From Bosea sp. PAMC 26642 (lineage in GTDB: Bacteria > Pseudomonadota > Alphaproteobacteria > Rhizobiales > Beijerinckiaceae), in NCBI RefSeq assembly GCF_001562255.1, contig NZ_CP014301.1:2232001-2296000 (forward strand): a DNA stretch of 64,000 nucleotides, written 5' to 3'. The position numbers were made by a program, and so were the translations under genes. Shown piece by piece: positions 37,492-46,054 of the stretch. The notes beneath the pieces are model-generated. The model saw only the letters and a list, made by a program, of their open reading frames with translations, searched no databases and was not told the DNA's origin. Every line of letters begins with the position of its first letter. The first letter of the stretch is position 1.

Positions 37492-39089
37492 TCGGCCGGC
37501 TCCAGCTTGCCATGCGGCTGCGCGGTCATGCTCTTGCCCTCGGTCGCGACGACCAGCGAACGGGCGCAGAGATAGAGGAAGCCCGCCACCATCGCATAGG
37601 CCAGGCTGATCGAGGGCGTGACGCCGAGCCCCTTGCCGACGCCGATCGCCTCGCCATGCATCAGCCCGAAATAGGTCAGAACCGCTCCGGCCGCCGCGAA
37701 CCCCGCCGCCTGCACGAACTGCTTCTCGATCACGAAAACGGCGATGGCCCCTAACACCAGCCCCGACAGGATCGCCCCGCCGCCCATCAGTTCGAGCCCG
37801 TGATAGAGCACGCCCATATTGGCCATCTTGTCGATGCCGACGGTGGCCGCATTCGTCCCTGCCGCCCCCAGCGCGCCGTCGATCAGCACCTTGGCCCAGG
37901 CCGCCAGATGCGGCGTCAGCGCCAGCACGATCGCCGGCGCATGGCTCGTCGGCGTGGTCTGGAAGGCCTGCGCCCCGATCAGCATCCCGATATAGAGCAG
38001 GATCGGCGAGATCGCGACGATCGGGATCAGCGCCAGCAGGAAGGCGACGATGCCGAGCCAGCACAGGCCGAGCACGATCACCCCCGTCGCCGCGGAATAG
38101 CCGATGCGCCCGCCCATCGCCTTCCAGCCGGGATGCCCGATATAGACCGCGTTGATGAAGGGGTTGCCCATCAGGCAGCCGATCAGCGAGACGACGCCGT
38201 CTGCTGTGAGCACCCGCGTCGTCGGGTAGTGGTCGCCCGCGGCCTCGGCGCTCTCGACATTGTCCATCGCCTCGACGAGGTCGTAGATCCCGAACGGGAT
38301 CGCCGTGACGAGGATGATCCCGAGATAGGAAAAGCCCGAGAAGACGTGGTCGACGGCCGGGATCGGCAGCGCGAAACCGAAGGTCGAGAAGGCGGCGCCC
38401 AGTTTGGCCAGCGAGAGCCCGCCGATATCGAGCCCGAACAAGGCCGACCCCCAGGCGATCACCATACCGAAGGCGATGGCGACGAGGCCCGCCGGAATGC
38501 CCTTGGGATAGCGCACCCCGCCAAACCAGCTCACCAGGATGATGGCGAGGCAGACCAGGCCGATCGCCGGCGTCAGAAAAATCTCCAGCGCGGGCCGCAT
38601 CGAGATGAAGGCGATCGAGACGCCCGCCAGCGTGCCCAAAAGAGCAGCCCGAGGCGTGATCTTGCGGATGTAGGGCGCGATGAACCCGCCCGCCATCAGA
38701 ATGAAGCTCTGGAAGAACACCCAGACGAGCCCGGCTTCCCAGCCCTTGATCGGATCGCCGGTCATCGACGCGATCGGCAGCATGATCACGAAGGTCACGA
38801 CGAACATGTGCGGCACGCTGATGCCGGACGGCAGCGCGCAGACATCGTCGCGGCCGGTCTCCTTGGCGAGCTTCCAGGCGAGCCAGGCATAATACCCGGT
38901 CGACAGGAACATCATCAGCCCGAGCGCCGGAAGGATCCTGCCGAACACGATCTCGGACGGCATCTTCAGGACGAACTGCAGCAGTCCGGTAAGGACCAGC
39001 AGGTTGACCAGGATGTTGGTGCCGAAGCCGAACAGGGCGTTCCAGTCCCCCGGCGTCCAGAGTTTCGGTGAGGCCGTCGTCGTTGTCAT
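37488..39089 (-). CDS. NCS2-type purine/pyrimidine-like permease
   Basis: Integral membrane protein of 533 residues with about 12-14 helices, of the xanthine/uracil and AzgA permease superfamily (FGFGTNILVNLLVLTGLLQF, GISVPHMFVVTFVIMLPIAS, NVESAEAAGDHYPTTRVLTA). The last segment names the conserved Asn/Asp/Glu region in the middle of transport. The ATG at 39089 is six bases after GGGGGAG; an ATG at 39095 is too close to it. Within the operon it most likely imports the ring compound or ureide that the enzymes degrade. Confidence 0.88.
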   Translation of the reverse strand: MTTTTASPKLWTPGDWNALFGFGTNILVNLLVLTGLLQFVLKMPSEIVFGRILPALGLMMFLSTGYYAWLAWKLAKETGRDDVCALPSGISVPHMFVVTFVIMLPIASMTGDPIKGWEAGLVWVFFQSFILMAGGFIAPYIRKITPRAALLGTLAGVSIAFISMRPALEIFLTPAIGLVCLAIILVSWFGGVRYPKGIPAGLVAIAFGMVIAWGSALFGLDIGGLSLAKLGAAFSTFGFALPIPAVDHVFSGFSYLGIILVTAIPFGIYDLVEAMDNVESAEAAGDHYPTTRVLTADGVVSLIGCLMGNPFINAVYIGHPGWKAMGGRIGYSAATGVIVLGLCWLGIVAFLLALIPIVAISPILLYIGMLIGAQAFQTTPTSHAPAIVLALTPHLAAWAKVLIDGALGAAGTNAATVGIDKMANMGVLYHGLELMGGGAILSGLVLGAIAVFVIEKQFVQAAGFAAAGAVLTYFGLMHGEAIGVGKGLGVTPSISLAYAMVAGFLYLCARSLVVATEGKSMTAQPHGKLEPAE

Positions 39090-39126
39090 AGCCATCTCCC
39101 CCTTCTGCCTGTGTGTCGCTCGGCCC

Positions 39127-39813
39127 TCATGCCGCCTGCCGCGCTTTTCCCAGCGCCGCAAGCACGTCTCCCGTCGTCGAAACCCAGCCGAAAATTCCGC
39201 CCTGGGCCGCGATCATCCGCAGGCCCACCTCGTGGAATTCCGGGAAATAGGAGGCGCAGGCATCGCCCAGCACGACGCAGCGATAGCCCCGGTCGTTCGC
39301 CTCGCGCACGGTCGTATGGACGCAGACCTCGGTCGTTACGCCAGCGACGAGCAGCGTCTCGATGCCGCGATTGCGCAGCATCAGGTCGAGATCGGTCTGG
39401 TAGAAGGCGCCCTTGCCCGGCTTGTCGATCACCGGCTCGTCCGGCAGCGGGCTCAAGCTCGGCACGATGTCGTGCCCGGCCTCGCCCCGGATCAGGATAC
39501 GGCCCATCGGGCCGGCCGCGCCGATGCGTTTGGCGGGATCGCCGCGATTGACCTTGGCGGGCGGTGCGTCCGAGAGATCGGGCCTATGCCCCTCGCGGGT
39601 ATGGATCACCAGCATTCCGGCCTCGCGCGCGCCGCCAAGGATCGCCTGGCACGGCCCGACAGCCGCCATCAGCAGGGACACGTCGTTGCCGAGCGCCGCT
39701 CCGAAACCGCCGGGCTCCAGGAAGTCGCGCTGCATGTCGATGATCACGAGCGCGGTGCGCGCGAAATCGACGCTGAGCGGAAAGGGCTTGGCTGCGATCT
39801 CGCTGCGGCTCAC
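39127..39813 (-). CDS. Isochorismatase-family cysteine hydrolase, biuret hydrolase-like
   Basis: Amidohydrolase of 228 residues. The Asp-Lys-Cys triad is visible: Asp26 in [10 protein letters not shown], Lys in [15 protein letters not shown] and Cys in [30 protein letters not shown] and [16 protein letters not shown] are shared with rhizobial biuret hydrolase BiuH and with ureidoacrylate hydrolases. The start is taken as GTG at 39813 after a GGGAG site and gives the family length; the frame stays open to a TTG at 39906. First gene of the operon with the NCS2 permease, AtzG and AtzE. Biuret to allophanate is the leading hypothesis. Confidence 0.82.
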   Translation of the reverse strand: MSRSEIAAKPFPLSVDFARTALVIIDMQRDFLEPGGFGAALGNDVSLLMAAVGPCQAILGGAREAGMLVIHTREGHRPDLSDAPPAKVNRGDPAKRIGAAGPMGRILIRGEAGHDIVPSLSPLPDEPVIDKPGKGAFYQTDLDLMLRNRGIETLLVAGVTTEVCVHTTVREANDRGYRCVVLGDACASYFPEFHEVGLRMIAAQGGIFGWVSTTGDVLAALGKARQAA

Positions 39814-40084
39814 TGGCGGCGCTCCCGTCACGGCGAACGGAACGGGCTTTGCAAGGGCTGTGCCTGACGTAAAGAGAAGCGACACCGAGCGGAATCGATG
39901 TCTCAAAGCAACGCCTACATTGCTGAAAATAGGAATGAATTGCAGTGAATCGAAATCTCAACATCGCCGCCGCCGATAGCATCCGATACGCGGCAGAAGC
40001 GATCTTCGACCGCGATTGCATAATGTTTGTATGCATGATCAAGAAATATGCCCATTCGTTGGGCGTTCCGACTGAGAGGTTCCC
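39814..40084. other. Divergent promoter region between the hydrolase operon and atzF
   Basis: About 270 bases between divergent genes (178 if the hydrolase starts at TTG 39906). The 39900-40060 part is less GC-rich than the flanks and holds the inverted repeat at 40017-40035. No further gene is seen. It should carry both promoters and be the control point of the locus. Confidence 0.6.
40017..40035. promoter_or_regulatory. Candidate GntR-type operator
   Basis: Inverted repeat TGCATA-ATGTTTG-TATGCA, 50 bases before the atzF start. FCD-type GntR regulators often bind short palindromes of this kind, and such a regulator gene lies just downstream of atzF. The TGTATGCAT half is repeated at 49249-49257, ahead of the second ABC operon. 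Confidence 0.5.
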
Positions 40085-41893
40085 GTGCCGACGCTGACCA
40101 GCCTGCTCGCCGACCATCTGGATGGCCGCACCACGATCCCGCAGACGATCGCGGCAGCCTATGCGCGCCATCGCGCCCATGGCGACGACGCGATCTTCAT
40201 CACGCTGCGTCCGGAAGGCGAGGCGTTGGCAGAGGCCGCGCGCCTGCAGGCGGAAGGTCCGCGTGGCCGCAAGCTCTGGGGCGTGCCAGTCGCGGTGAAG
40301 GACAATATCGACGTCGCCGGCCTCCCCACTACGGCCGCCTGTCCCGCCTTCGCCTACGAGCCGGCCGGCGACGCGGGCGCCGTGGCGAGGCTGAAGGCCG
40401 CTGGTGCGATCGTCATCGGCAAGACCAATCTTGACCAGTTCGCCACCGGCCTGAACGGCACCCGCTCGCCCTACGGCGTGCCGCAGAACGCCCTGCGCGC
40501 CGATCTCGTGCCGGGCGGCTCCAGTTCCGGTTCGGCCAGCGCAGTCGCCGCCGGCATCGTCCCGATCGCGCTCGGCACCGACACGGCGGGCTCCGGCCGC
40601 GTGCCGGCCGGCCTGCAGAACCTCGTCGGCCTCAAGCCCAGCCTCGGCCTCGTCTCGACGGCCGGCGCGGTACCCGCCTGCCGCACCCTCGACTGCGTCT
40701 CGGTCTTCGCCCTGACGGTCGAGGATGCCTGGATCGTGCTGGAGGTCATCGCCGGCCCCGACGCGGCCGACCCCTTTTCGCGCACCGTTCCACTCGGCCG
40801 GCCGGGCGCGGTGTCGCCCCATCTCAGGCTCGGCATTCCTCGCCCCGCCGATCTCGACTTCGACGGCGACGCCGCTGCAGCCGCGAGCTTCGACCTCGCG
40901 ATCGAACGCGCGAATGCGCTCGGCGCCACCATCGTCCCGCTCGACATGACGCCGTTCTACGACACGGCCCGCCTGCTCTATGACGGCCCCTGGGTCGCCG
41001 AGCGCTTCCTCGTCGTGCAGGATCTGCTGGCGCGAGACCCAGAAGCGGTCCTGCCCGTCATCCGGCAGGTCATCGCCGGCAAGCCCCTGCCCGACGCGGC
41101 AGCAACCTTCGCGGCGCGCTATCGGCTTGCCGAACTCGCCTCGGTGGCCAAGATCGCGCTGAAAGGCATCGACGCGCTGATGGTGCCAACGGCGCCGCGC
41201 CCGGTCACGCTGGCGCAAATGGCGGCCGATCCGATCGGCCAGAACTCCATGCTCGGCCGCTACACCAATTTCGTGAACCTGCTCGACATGTGTGCACTCG
41301 CGGTTCCGGTCAGCCTCGCTGGCGACGGCACGGCGGCCGGCGTCACCTTCATTGCGCCATCTGGCCATGACGCGGCGCTCGCCGGCCTCGGCCGCGCCTT
41401 CCACGCCGCCTCCGACTTGACGCTGGGTGCGGCCGGCCTCCCTGTGCCAGCGCTGGCCGATCTGCCCGTTGCACCGACGCCCGGCACGATCGAGATCGCC
41501 GTCGTTGGCGCCCATCTCTCCGGCATGCCGCTGAACGGCGAACTGACTTCGCTCGGCGCGACGTTCCTCCGCGCGACGACGACGACCGCTGAGTACAGCC
41601 TCTTCGCCCTGCCCGGCGGCCCGCCCGCGCGGCCCGGACTGATCCGCACCGGCAAGGGCGGCGCAGCCATCGCACTGGAGGTCTGGTCGATGCCGCCCGA
41701 AGGCTTCGGTCGCTTCGTCGCCGGCATCCCCTCCCCGCTCGGCATCGGCACGCTGGCGCTCGCGGACGGCACCCGCGTAAAAGGCTTCCTTTGCGAGACG
41801 ATCGCGACCGAGGGCGCCCGCGACGTCACGGAGTTCGGCGGCTGGCGGGCTTTCGTGAAGGCTGGCGAGCGCGGCGTGAGCCGACCGGAATAA
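40085..41893 (+). CDS. atzF: Allophanate hydrolase AtzF
   Basis: Protein of 602 residues. The N-terminal amidase-signature domain (about 1-440) has Lys in GVPVAVKDNIDVAGLP, Ser in PGGSSSGSASAVAAGI and SerSer region ALGTDTAGSGRVPA. The C-terminal domain (about 455-600, VAVVGAHLSGMPLNGELTS, SMPPEGFGRFVAGIPSPLGIG) is the AtzF-specific part that processes the N-carboxycarbamate intermediate. Product: ammonia and CO2 from allophanate. Start is GTG at 40085 after GAGAGG. No urea carboxylase is linked, so allophanate must come from the biuret-type branch. Confidence 0.94.
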   Translation: MPTLTSLLADHLDGRTTIPQTIAAAYARHRAHGDDAIFITLRPEGEALAEAARLQAEGPRGRKLWGVPVAVKDNIDVAGLPTTAACPAFAYEPAGDAGAVARLKAAGAIVIGKTNLDQFATGLNGTRSPYGVPQNALRADLVPGGSSSGSASAVAAGIVPIALGTDTAGSGRVPAGLQNLVGLKPSLGLVSTAGAVPACRTLDCVSVFALTVEDAWIVLEVIAGPDAADPFSRTVPLGRPGAVSPHLRLGIPRPADLDFDGDAAAAASFDLAIERANALGATIVPLDMTPFYDTARLLYDGPWVAERFLVVQDLLARDPEAVLPVIRQVIAGKPLPDAAATFAARYRLAELASVAKIALKGIDALMVPTAPRPVTLAQMAADPIGQNSMLGRYTNFVNLLDMCALAVPVSLAGDGTAAGVTFIAPSGHDAALAGLGRAFHAASDLTLGAAGLPVPALADLPVAPTPGTIEIAVVGAHLSGMPLNGELTSLGATFLRATTTTAEYSLFALPGGPPARPGLIRTGKGGAAIALEVWSMPPEGFGRFVAGIPSPLGIGTLALADGTRVKGFLCETIATEGARDVTEFGGWRAFVKAGERGVSRPE

Positions 41894-41913
41894 CGGTCGG
41901 TTACAACCTCCCC

Positions 41914-41951
41914 GTCATCCCGGACGCAGCGAAGCGGAGATCCGGGATGAC
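41914..41951. repeat. Intergenic palindromic repeat, family B, short copy
   Basis: Minimal family B hairpin GTCATCCCGGACGCAGCG paired with GCGGAGATCCGGGATGAC. Lies between the convergent atzF and GntR genes and may end transcription both ways. Confidence 0.8.
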
Positions 41952-41985
41952 GGCGCGTGGGACTGGATTGACGGACGTCGGCTCG

Positions 41986-42672
41986 TCACCGCGTCTCGGC
42001 GTAGCTCCGAAACGCGTCGCGCACGATGCCGATATGCGCCCGCATCGCCTCTATGGCTCCCGCCTGATCGCCGCGCAGGATCGCCTGCACGATCTTGTCG
42101 TGCTCCTGATAGGAGCCGCCGAGCCGGCCCCAGGCGCGGAACTGCGCCCGGCGGAACGGCGCCACGCGAGCGCGCGTCATCAGGGTCAGCTCTGCCAGAT
42201 AGCCGTTGTGCGAACCGGCATAGATCAGTGCGTGGAAGGCCTCGTTCATCTCGTGATAGCGGCCGGGATCGCCCTTTTGGACGAGGGTGCGCAGCTCGTT
42301 GTGGATGGCCTCGAGCCGGCGCCGCTCGGTGATCGTCATATTGCGCGCAGCCATTCCGGCGCAGAGCGCCTCGAGCTCCGCCATCGCCTCGAACATGTCG
42401 TCGAGCTGGGCCGGCGTCGGCAATGCCACGACCGCGCCGCGATGCGGCCTGACGCTGACCAGCCCCGAAGCGGAGAGCTGCCGGATCGCCTCTCTCACCG
42501 GCGTGCGCGAGACGCCGAAGCGCGCCGCGAGCTCCTGCTCGTCCAGCGGCGAGCCGGGTTCGAGCACGCCGGACACGATCTCGTCTGCGATCTGCAGGCG
42601 CAACGTCTCTGTGCGCGTGCGCGGCGTCGGGACGAACTTCCCGGGGACGATGGTGGCAACGCTGCGCGGCAT
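41986..42672 (-). CDS. GntR-family regulator, FCD subfamily
   Basis: Regulator of 228 residues. Winged helix about 20-90 (IADEIVSGVLEPGSPLDEQE, then ARFGVSRTPVREAIRQLSAS) and an FCD effector domain (about 95-220: MFEAMAELEALCAGMAA, HEMNEAFHALIYAGSHN, EHDKIVQAILRGD) with the His/Asp metal-type positions. It lies amid the ureide locus, convergent with atzF, and is the natural candidate to control the hydrolase operon, atzF and the ABC operon. Confidence 0.92.
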   Translation of the reverse strand: MPRSVATIVPGKFVPTPRTRTETLRLQIADEIVSGVLEPGSPLDEQELAARFGVSRTPVREAIRQLSASGLVSVRPHRGAVVALPTPAQLDDMFEAMAELEALCAGMAARNMTITERRRLEAIHNELRTLVQKGDPGRYHEMNEAFHALIYAGSHNGYLAELTLMTRARVAPFRRAQFRAWGRLGGSYQEHDKIVQAILRGDQAGAIEAMRAHIGIVRDAFRSYAETR

Positions 42673-42757
42673 CGATCAGGACCAGAAGGCGGGCGGAATA
42701 GCCCGTTTCCGCATAGCAGACTCGGGAATGCAGGTCATGGCGTAGATCAGAGCTTGG

Positions 42758-43138
42758 TTAGTCCGCGATGACGCTGACATGGGCGCAGACGACGCGCCAG
42801 CCCTCGGGAAATTTGACCCACGTCTGACTCTGCCGGCCGATCTTGCCCGGCATGCTGTCGCGCCTGAACAGCGTGTTGGCGGTCGCCATCGCGTCGCCAT
42901 AGGTCGTGATCACCGTCCGCTCGATCGTCCGCATCACCCCGACCGGCGAGCGAGCCGCGCGAAAGGCGGCGATCTCGTCGTAGCCATAAAGGTTCTCGCC
43001 CACGCCATAGCGCAGCGTCAGCGGGCTGTCCTTGAACAACGTATCCAGCGTAGCGACGTCGTTGCTCGTCAAAGCCGCTTCATAGATAGCGAAGGCAGCC
43101 TCGACTTCGGCGAGCACGGCGGGGTCGTTGATTTTCAT
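42758..43138 (-). CDS. hpxZ: AtzH/HpxZ-like NTF2-fold protein
   Basis: Protein of 126 residues with the NTF2-like fold ([54 protein letters not shown]). It matches the oxalurate-catabolism protein HpxZ and AtzH; AtzH of Pseudomonas ADP acts on the dicarboxylated urea product of AtzE. The ATG at 43138 follows TTGGAG. Its presence beside AtzE, AtzG and AtzF completes the set except for a cyanuric acid hydrolase. Confidence 0.85.
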   Translation of the reverse strand: MKINDPAVLAEVEAAFAIYEAALTSNDVATLDTLFKDSPLTLRYGVGENLYGYDEIAAFRAARSPVGVMRTIERTVITTYGDAMATANTLFRRDSMPGKIGRQSQTWVKFPEGWRVVCAHVSVIAD

Positions 43139-43156
43139 CTGAATCTCCAAACGATT

Positions 43157-43283
43157 GTCATTCCGGGGCGCGGCGCGGCCGCGAACCCGGAACCCACGAC
43201 CGGGCGAGCCATGTCGTGCCGGTTATGAAAACTCACCCGGTCGTGGGTTCCGGGCTCTTCGCGTAGCGAAGCCCCGGAATGAC
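43157..43283. repeat. Intergenic palindromic repeat, family A, copy 3
   Basis: Outer arms GTCATTCCGGGGCGCGG and GCGAAGCCCCGGAATGAC; inner arms GGAACCCACGACCGGG and CCCGGTCGTGGGTTCC, giving a long near-perfect hairpin. Lies between the ABC ATPase stop and the hpxZ-like start. Confidence 0.88.
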
Positions 43284-43294
43284 ATGGGTAGGTA

Positions 43295-44995
43295 TCACAC
43301 CGGCGGATGCGGAATCGCGGTAAGCAGTTCCTTGGTATAATCCGCCTTCGGATCGCCGAGCACCTCCTCGGCCGTGCCCTGCTCGACGATGGCGCCCGTC
43401 CGCATCACGATCACGCGGTCGCAGAGCAGGCGTACCACGTTGAGGTCGTGCGAGACGAAGAGGTAGCTCATCCCGAGCCGCCCCTTCAGCTCCTCCAGCA
43501 GGTTCAGCACCACGGCCTGCACCGACACGTCGAGCGCTGCCGTCGGCTCGTCGAGGATGACGAGATCGGGGTCGAGCGCGATCGCCCGAGCGATGCCGAC
43601 GCGGGCCTTCTGGCCGCCAGAGAGCTGGTGCGGAAACCGGTCGATCAGCTCGACCGGCAGTCCGACCAGACGGGCCAATTCCTCGCAGCGCTCCCGCAGC
43701 GCGTCGCGTCCCGAAATCGAACCCATCCGCATGATCGGATCGGCGATGGCACGCTCGGCGGTGAAGCGCGGATTCAGGCTGTCGGTCGGATCCTGGAAGA
43801 CCATCTGGATGCGCCGGCGATGGGGCGATGCGGCGAACTGTTTTGCCGGAATCGCGCCGATATCGGTGCCATCGAAGATGATTGAGCCGCTGCTCGGGTC
43901 GATCAGGCGTGTGACCATCATCGAGGTCGTCGACTTGCCGCAGCCGGATTCGCCGACGAGCCCCAGCGTCTCGCCTTTGGCGACACTGAAGCTGATCCCG
44001 TCGACGGCCCGGAAGGCGGATTTCGGCTCCTCCGCCTTGCCCATCAGCTTCGCGAGGAAGGCGCCGGTCTCGGGTCGGGGATACTCCTTCACCAGGTTCT
44101 CGACCCGCATCAGCGGCTCTGCCCCGGCGAGTACCATGCGCGGCGCCTTCGCCTCGGCCGGCGGAGCCTTCGGCGCGTCCGGCAACAGATCGGCGAGCGA
44201 CATGCCGATGCGTGGCGTCGCCTGCATCAGCTTGCGGGTGTAAGGATGCTGCGGGTTGCGGAAGATGTCGGCGGCGGCTGCCGTCTCGACCACCTTGCCC
44301 TTTTCCATCACCACGACCTTGTCGCAATAGGCGGCCGCCAGCCCGAGATCATGGGTGATGAGGATGGTCGACATGCCCCGCTCGCGCGTCAGTTCGACGA
44401 TCAGGTCCATCACCGCCTTCTGCGTGGTCACGTCGAGACCGGTCGTGGGCTCGTCGGCGATCAGCAGTTGCGGCTGGCAGGCGAGCGCGAGCGCGATGAC
44501 GACGCGCTGGCACATGCCACCCGAAAGCTCGAACGGATAGGCGTCGTAGCGCTCCTCGGGCCGGGCGATCTTGACCTTGGTCAGCGCCTCGATCGCCTTC
44601 TCGCGGGCGGTCGCACGCGTTGCTTGGACATGCTGCAGCAGCACGTCCTCGATCTGCTTGCCGACCTTCCGGATGGGATTGAGCGCCGCGCGCGGGTTCT
44701 GGAAGATCATCGAGATCTCCCGCCCACGCAGATCGCGCATCTGCGTTTCGTCGGCGGTGACGAGATCGATCCCGGAGAACGAGATCGAGCCCTCGGCGAC
44801 CGAGCCGGCCCGGTCTAGGATACGCACCACGGCATAGGAGGTCACCGACTTGCCCGAGCCGGATTCGCCGACGATCGCGACCGTCTCGCCCTTGGCAACG
44901 CTGATGTCGATCGACTTGACGGCCTGCACGGTCCCGCGCCGCGTCGCGAATTCGACGGTGAGGTTCTTGATGTCGAGGAGCGGAGGGCTGGTCAC
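43295..44995 (-). CDS. Fused oligopeptide-type ABC transporter ATPase
   Basis: ATPase of 566 residues with two nucleotide-binding domains: GESGSGKSV, FELSGGMCQRV and LLIADEPTTGLD in the first; GESGCGKST, LSGGQKARV and VILDEPTAALD in the second. The signature of the first domain is LSGGMCQR where most relatives have LSGGMRQR. Each domain carries the peptide-family tail (HPYTRKLMQATP, YTKELLTAIPHP). It ends the operon; a repeat of about 110 bases separates it from the permease upstream. Confidence 0.93.
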   Translation of the reverse strand: MTSPPLLDIKNLTVEFATRRGTVQAVKSIDISVAKGETVAIVGESGSGKSVTSYAVVRILDRAGSVAEGSISFSGIDLVTADETQMRDLRGREISMIFQNPRAALNPIRKVGKQIEDVLLQHVQATRATAREKAIEALTKVKIARPEERYDAYPFELSGGMCQRVVIALALACQPQLLIADEPTTGLDVTTQKAVMDLIVELTRERGMSTILITHDLGLAAAYCDKVVVMEKGKVVETAAAADIFRNPQHPYTRKLMQATPRIGMSLADLLPDAPKAPPAEAKAPRMVLAGAEPLMRVENLVKEYPRPETGAFLAKLMGKAEEPKSAFRAVDGISFSVAKGETLGLVGESGCGKSTTSMMVTRLIDPSSGSIIFDGTDIGAIPAKQFAASPHRRRIQMVFQDPTDSLNPRFTAERAIADPIMRMGSISGRDALRERCEELARLVGLPVELIDRFPHQLSGGQKARVGIARAIALDPDLVILDEPTAALDVSVQAVVLNLLEELKGRLGMSYLFVSHDLNVVRLLCDRVIVMRTGAIVEQGTAEEVLGDPKADYTKELLTAIPHPPV

Positions 44996-45009
44996 GAGAG
45001 GCCCCCTTT

Positions 45010-45123
45010 GTCATTCCGGGGCCCGGCCAAGCCGGGAACCCGGAACCCACGACCGGGTGAGCGATTATGGCAGCGCCCCTGCCCGTGGGTTCCGGGTTCT
45101 CGCTGCGCGAGCCCCGGAATGAC
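45010..45123. repeat. Intergenic palindromic repeat, family A, copy 4
   Basis: Outer arms GTCATTCCGGGGCCCGG and GAGCCCCGGAATGAC; inner GGAACCCACGACCGGG and CCGTGGGTTCCGGG. Fills nearly all the gap between permease and ATPase genes inside the second ABC operon, so it is transcribed. Confidence 0.88.
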
Positions 45124-45146
45124 AGAAGTAGGTACTGGCGTCTGCA

Positions 45147-46049
45147 TCAATTCCTCCGCTGCGGATCGACGAGGTCGCGCACGCCGTCGCCGAGCAGGTT
45201 GAAGCAGAACACCGCGATCATCAGCGCGAGCCCCGGGAAGAAAGCGATCCACCATTCGCCCGAAACGATGAAACTCGCCCCTTCCGCCACCATGATCCCC
45301 CATTCCGGCGTCGGCGGACGCACGCCGAGCCCGATGAACGAGAGCCCCGCCGCATTGAGGATCGCATAGCCCATCGTCAGCGACATCTGCACCGCCATGA
45401 TCGGCATGATGTTGGGGACGATCTGCGTTAGCAAAAGCCGCCAGTCGGAATTGCCCGAAAGCCGCGCCGCCTGCACGAAGCCGGCATCGCGGCGCACATT
45501 CGCCTCCGCTCGCGCCACGCGCGCATAAAGCGGAAAATTGATGATCGCGGTCGCGATGACGATGTTGGTGACGCTGTTGCCCAGCGCCGCCACGATGCCC
45601 ATCGCCAGCACGAAGAGCGGAAACGCCATGATCGTGTCGGCGATGCGCCCGACGACCTTGTCGACCCAGCCGCCATAGAAGCCCGCCATGACGCCGGCCA
45701 GCCCGCCGAGAACGAAGACGAGCGCGACCGACGCGACCGCGATGGTGAAGTCGAGCCGCGTCGCAGCGATCACCCGGCTGAAGATATCGCGGCCGAGCTG
45801 GTCGGTGCCGAACCAGTGCCGCGAACTCGGCGCCTGCAGAGCCGAATTGGTGTTGCTCGCCAGCGGATCGTACGGAACGATCGAAGGGCCGACGATCGCA
45901 GCCAGCAGGATCAGCGCAAACAGCCCGAAGGCGAGACCCGTGATCGGGTTTTCCGAGACGATATGGCGCCCATGGGCCAGCAGGCTGGTCGAGGGGGGCG
46001 CCTCGAAGCGTAACGCGGGAACCGCCTCGACCTTGGACATGTCGTTCAT
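45147..46049 (-). CDS. Oligopeptide-type ABC transporter permease (DppC type)
   Basis: Permease of 300 residues with about six helices. N-terminal cytoplasmic tail of about 35 residues, first helix ITGLAFGLFALILLAAIVG, the FGTDQLGRDIFSRV motif and coupling helix GFVQAARLSGNSDWRLLLTQ. Start at ATG 46049 (a second in-frame ATG at 46040). It begins five bases after the stop of the DppB-type gene. Confidence 0.92.
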   Translation of the reverse strand: MNDMSKVEAVPALRFEAPPSTSLLAHGRHIVSENPITGLAFGLFALILLAAIVGPSIVPYDPLASNTNSALQAPSSRHWFGTDQLGRDIFSRVIAATRLDFTIAVASVALVFVLGGLAGVMAGFYGGWVDKVVGRIADTIMAFPLFVLAMGIVAALGNSVTNIVIATAIINFPLYARVARAEANVRRDAGFVQAARLSGNSDWRLLLTQIVPNIMPIMAVQMSLTMGYAILNAAGLSFIGLGVRPPTPEWGIMVAEGASFIVSGEWWIAFFPGLALMIAVFCFNLLGDGVRDLVDPQRRN

Positions 46050-46054
46050 GGTCC

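Noticed and set aside
37800-39071. Plus-strand open frame of 423 codons opposite the NCS2 permease
   Set aside because: Antisense of membrane helices giving Asp/Arg/Gln-rich nonsense; the permease on the other strand is well supported.
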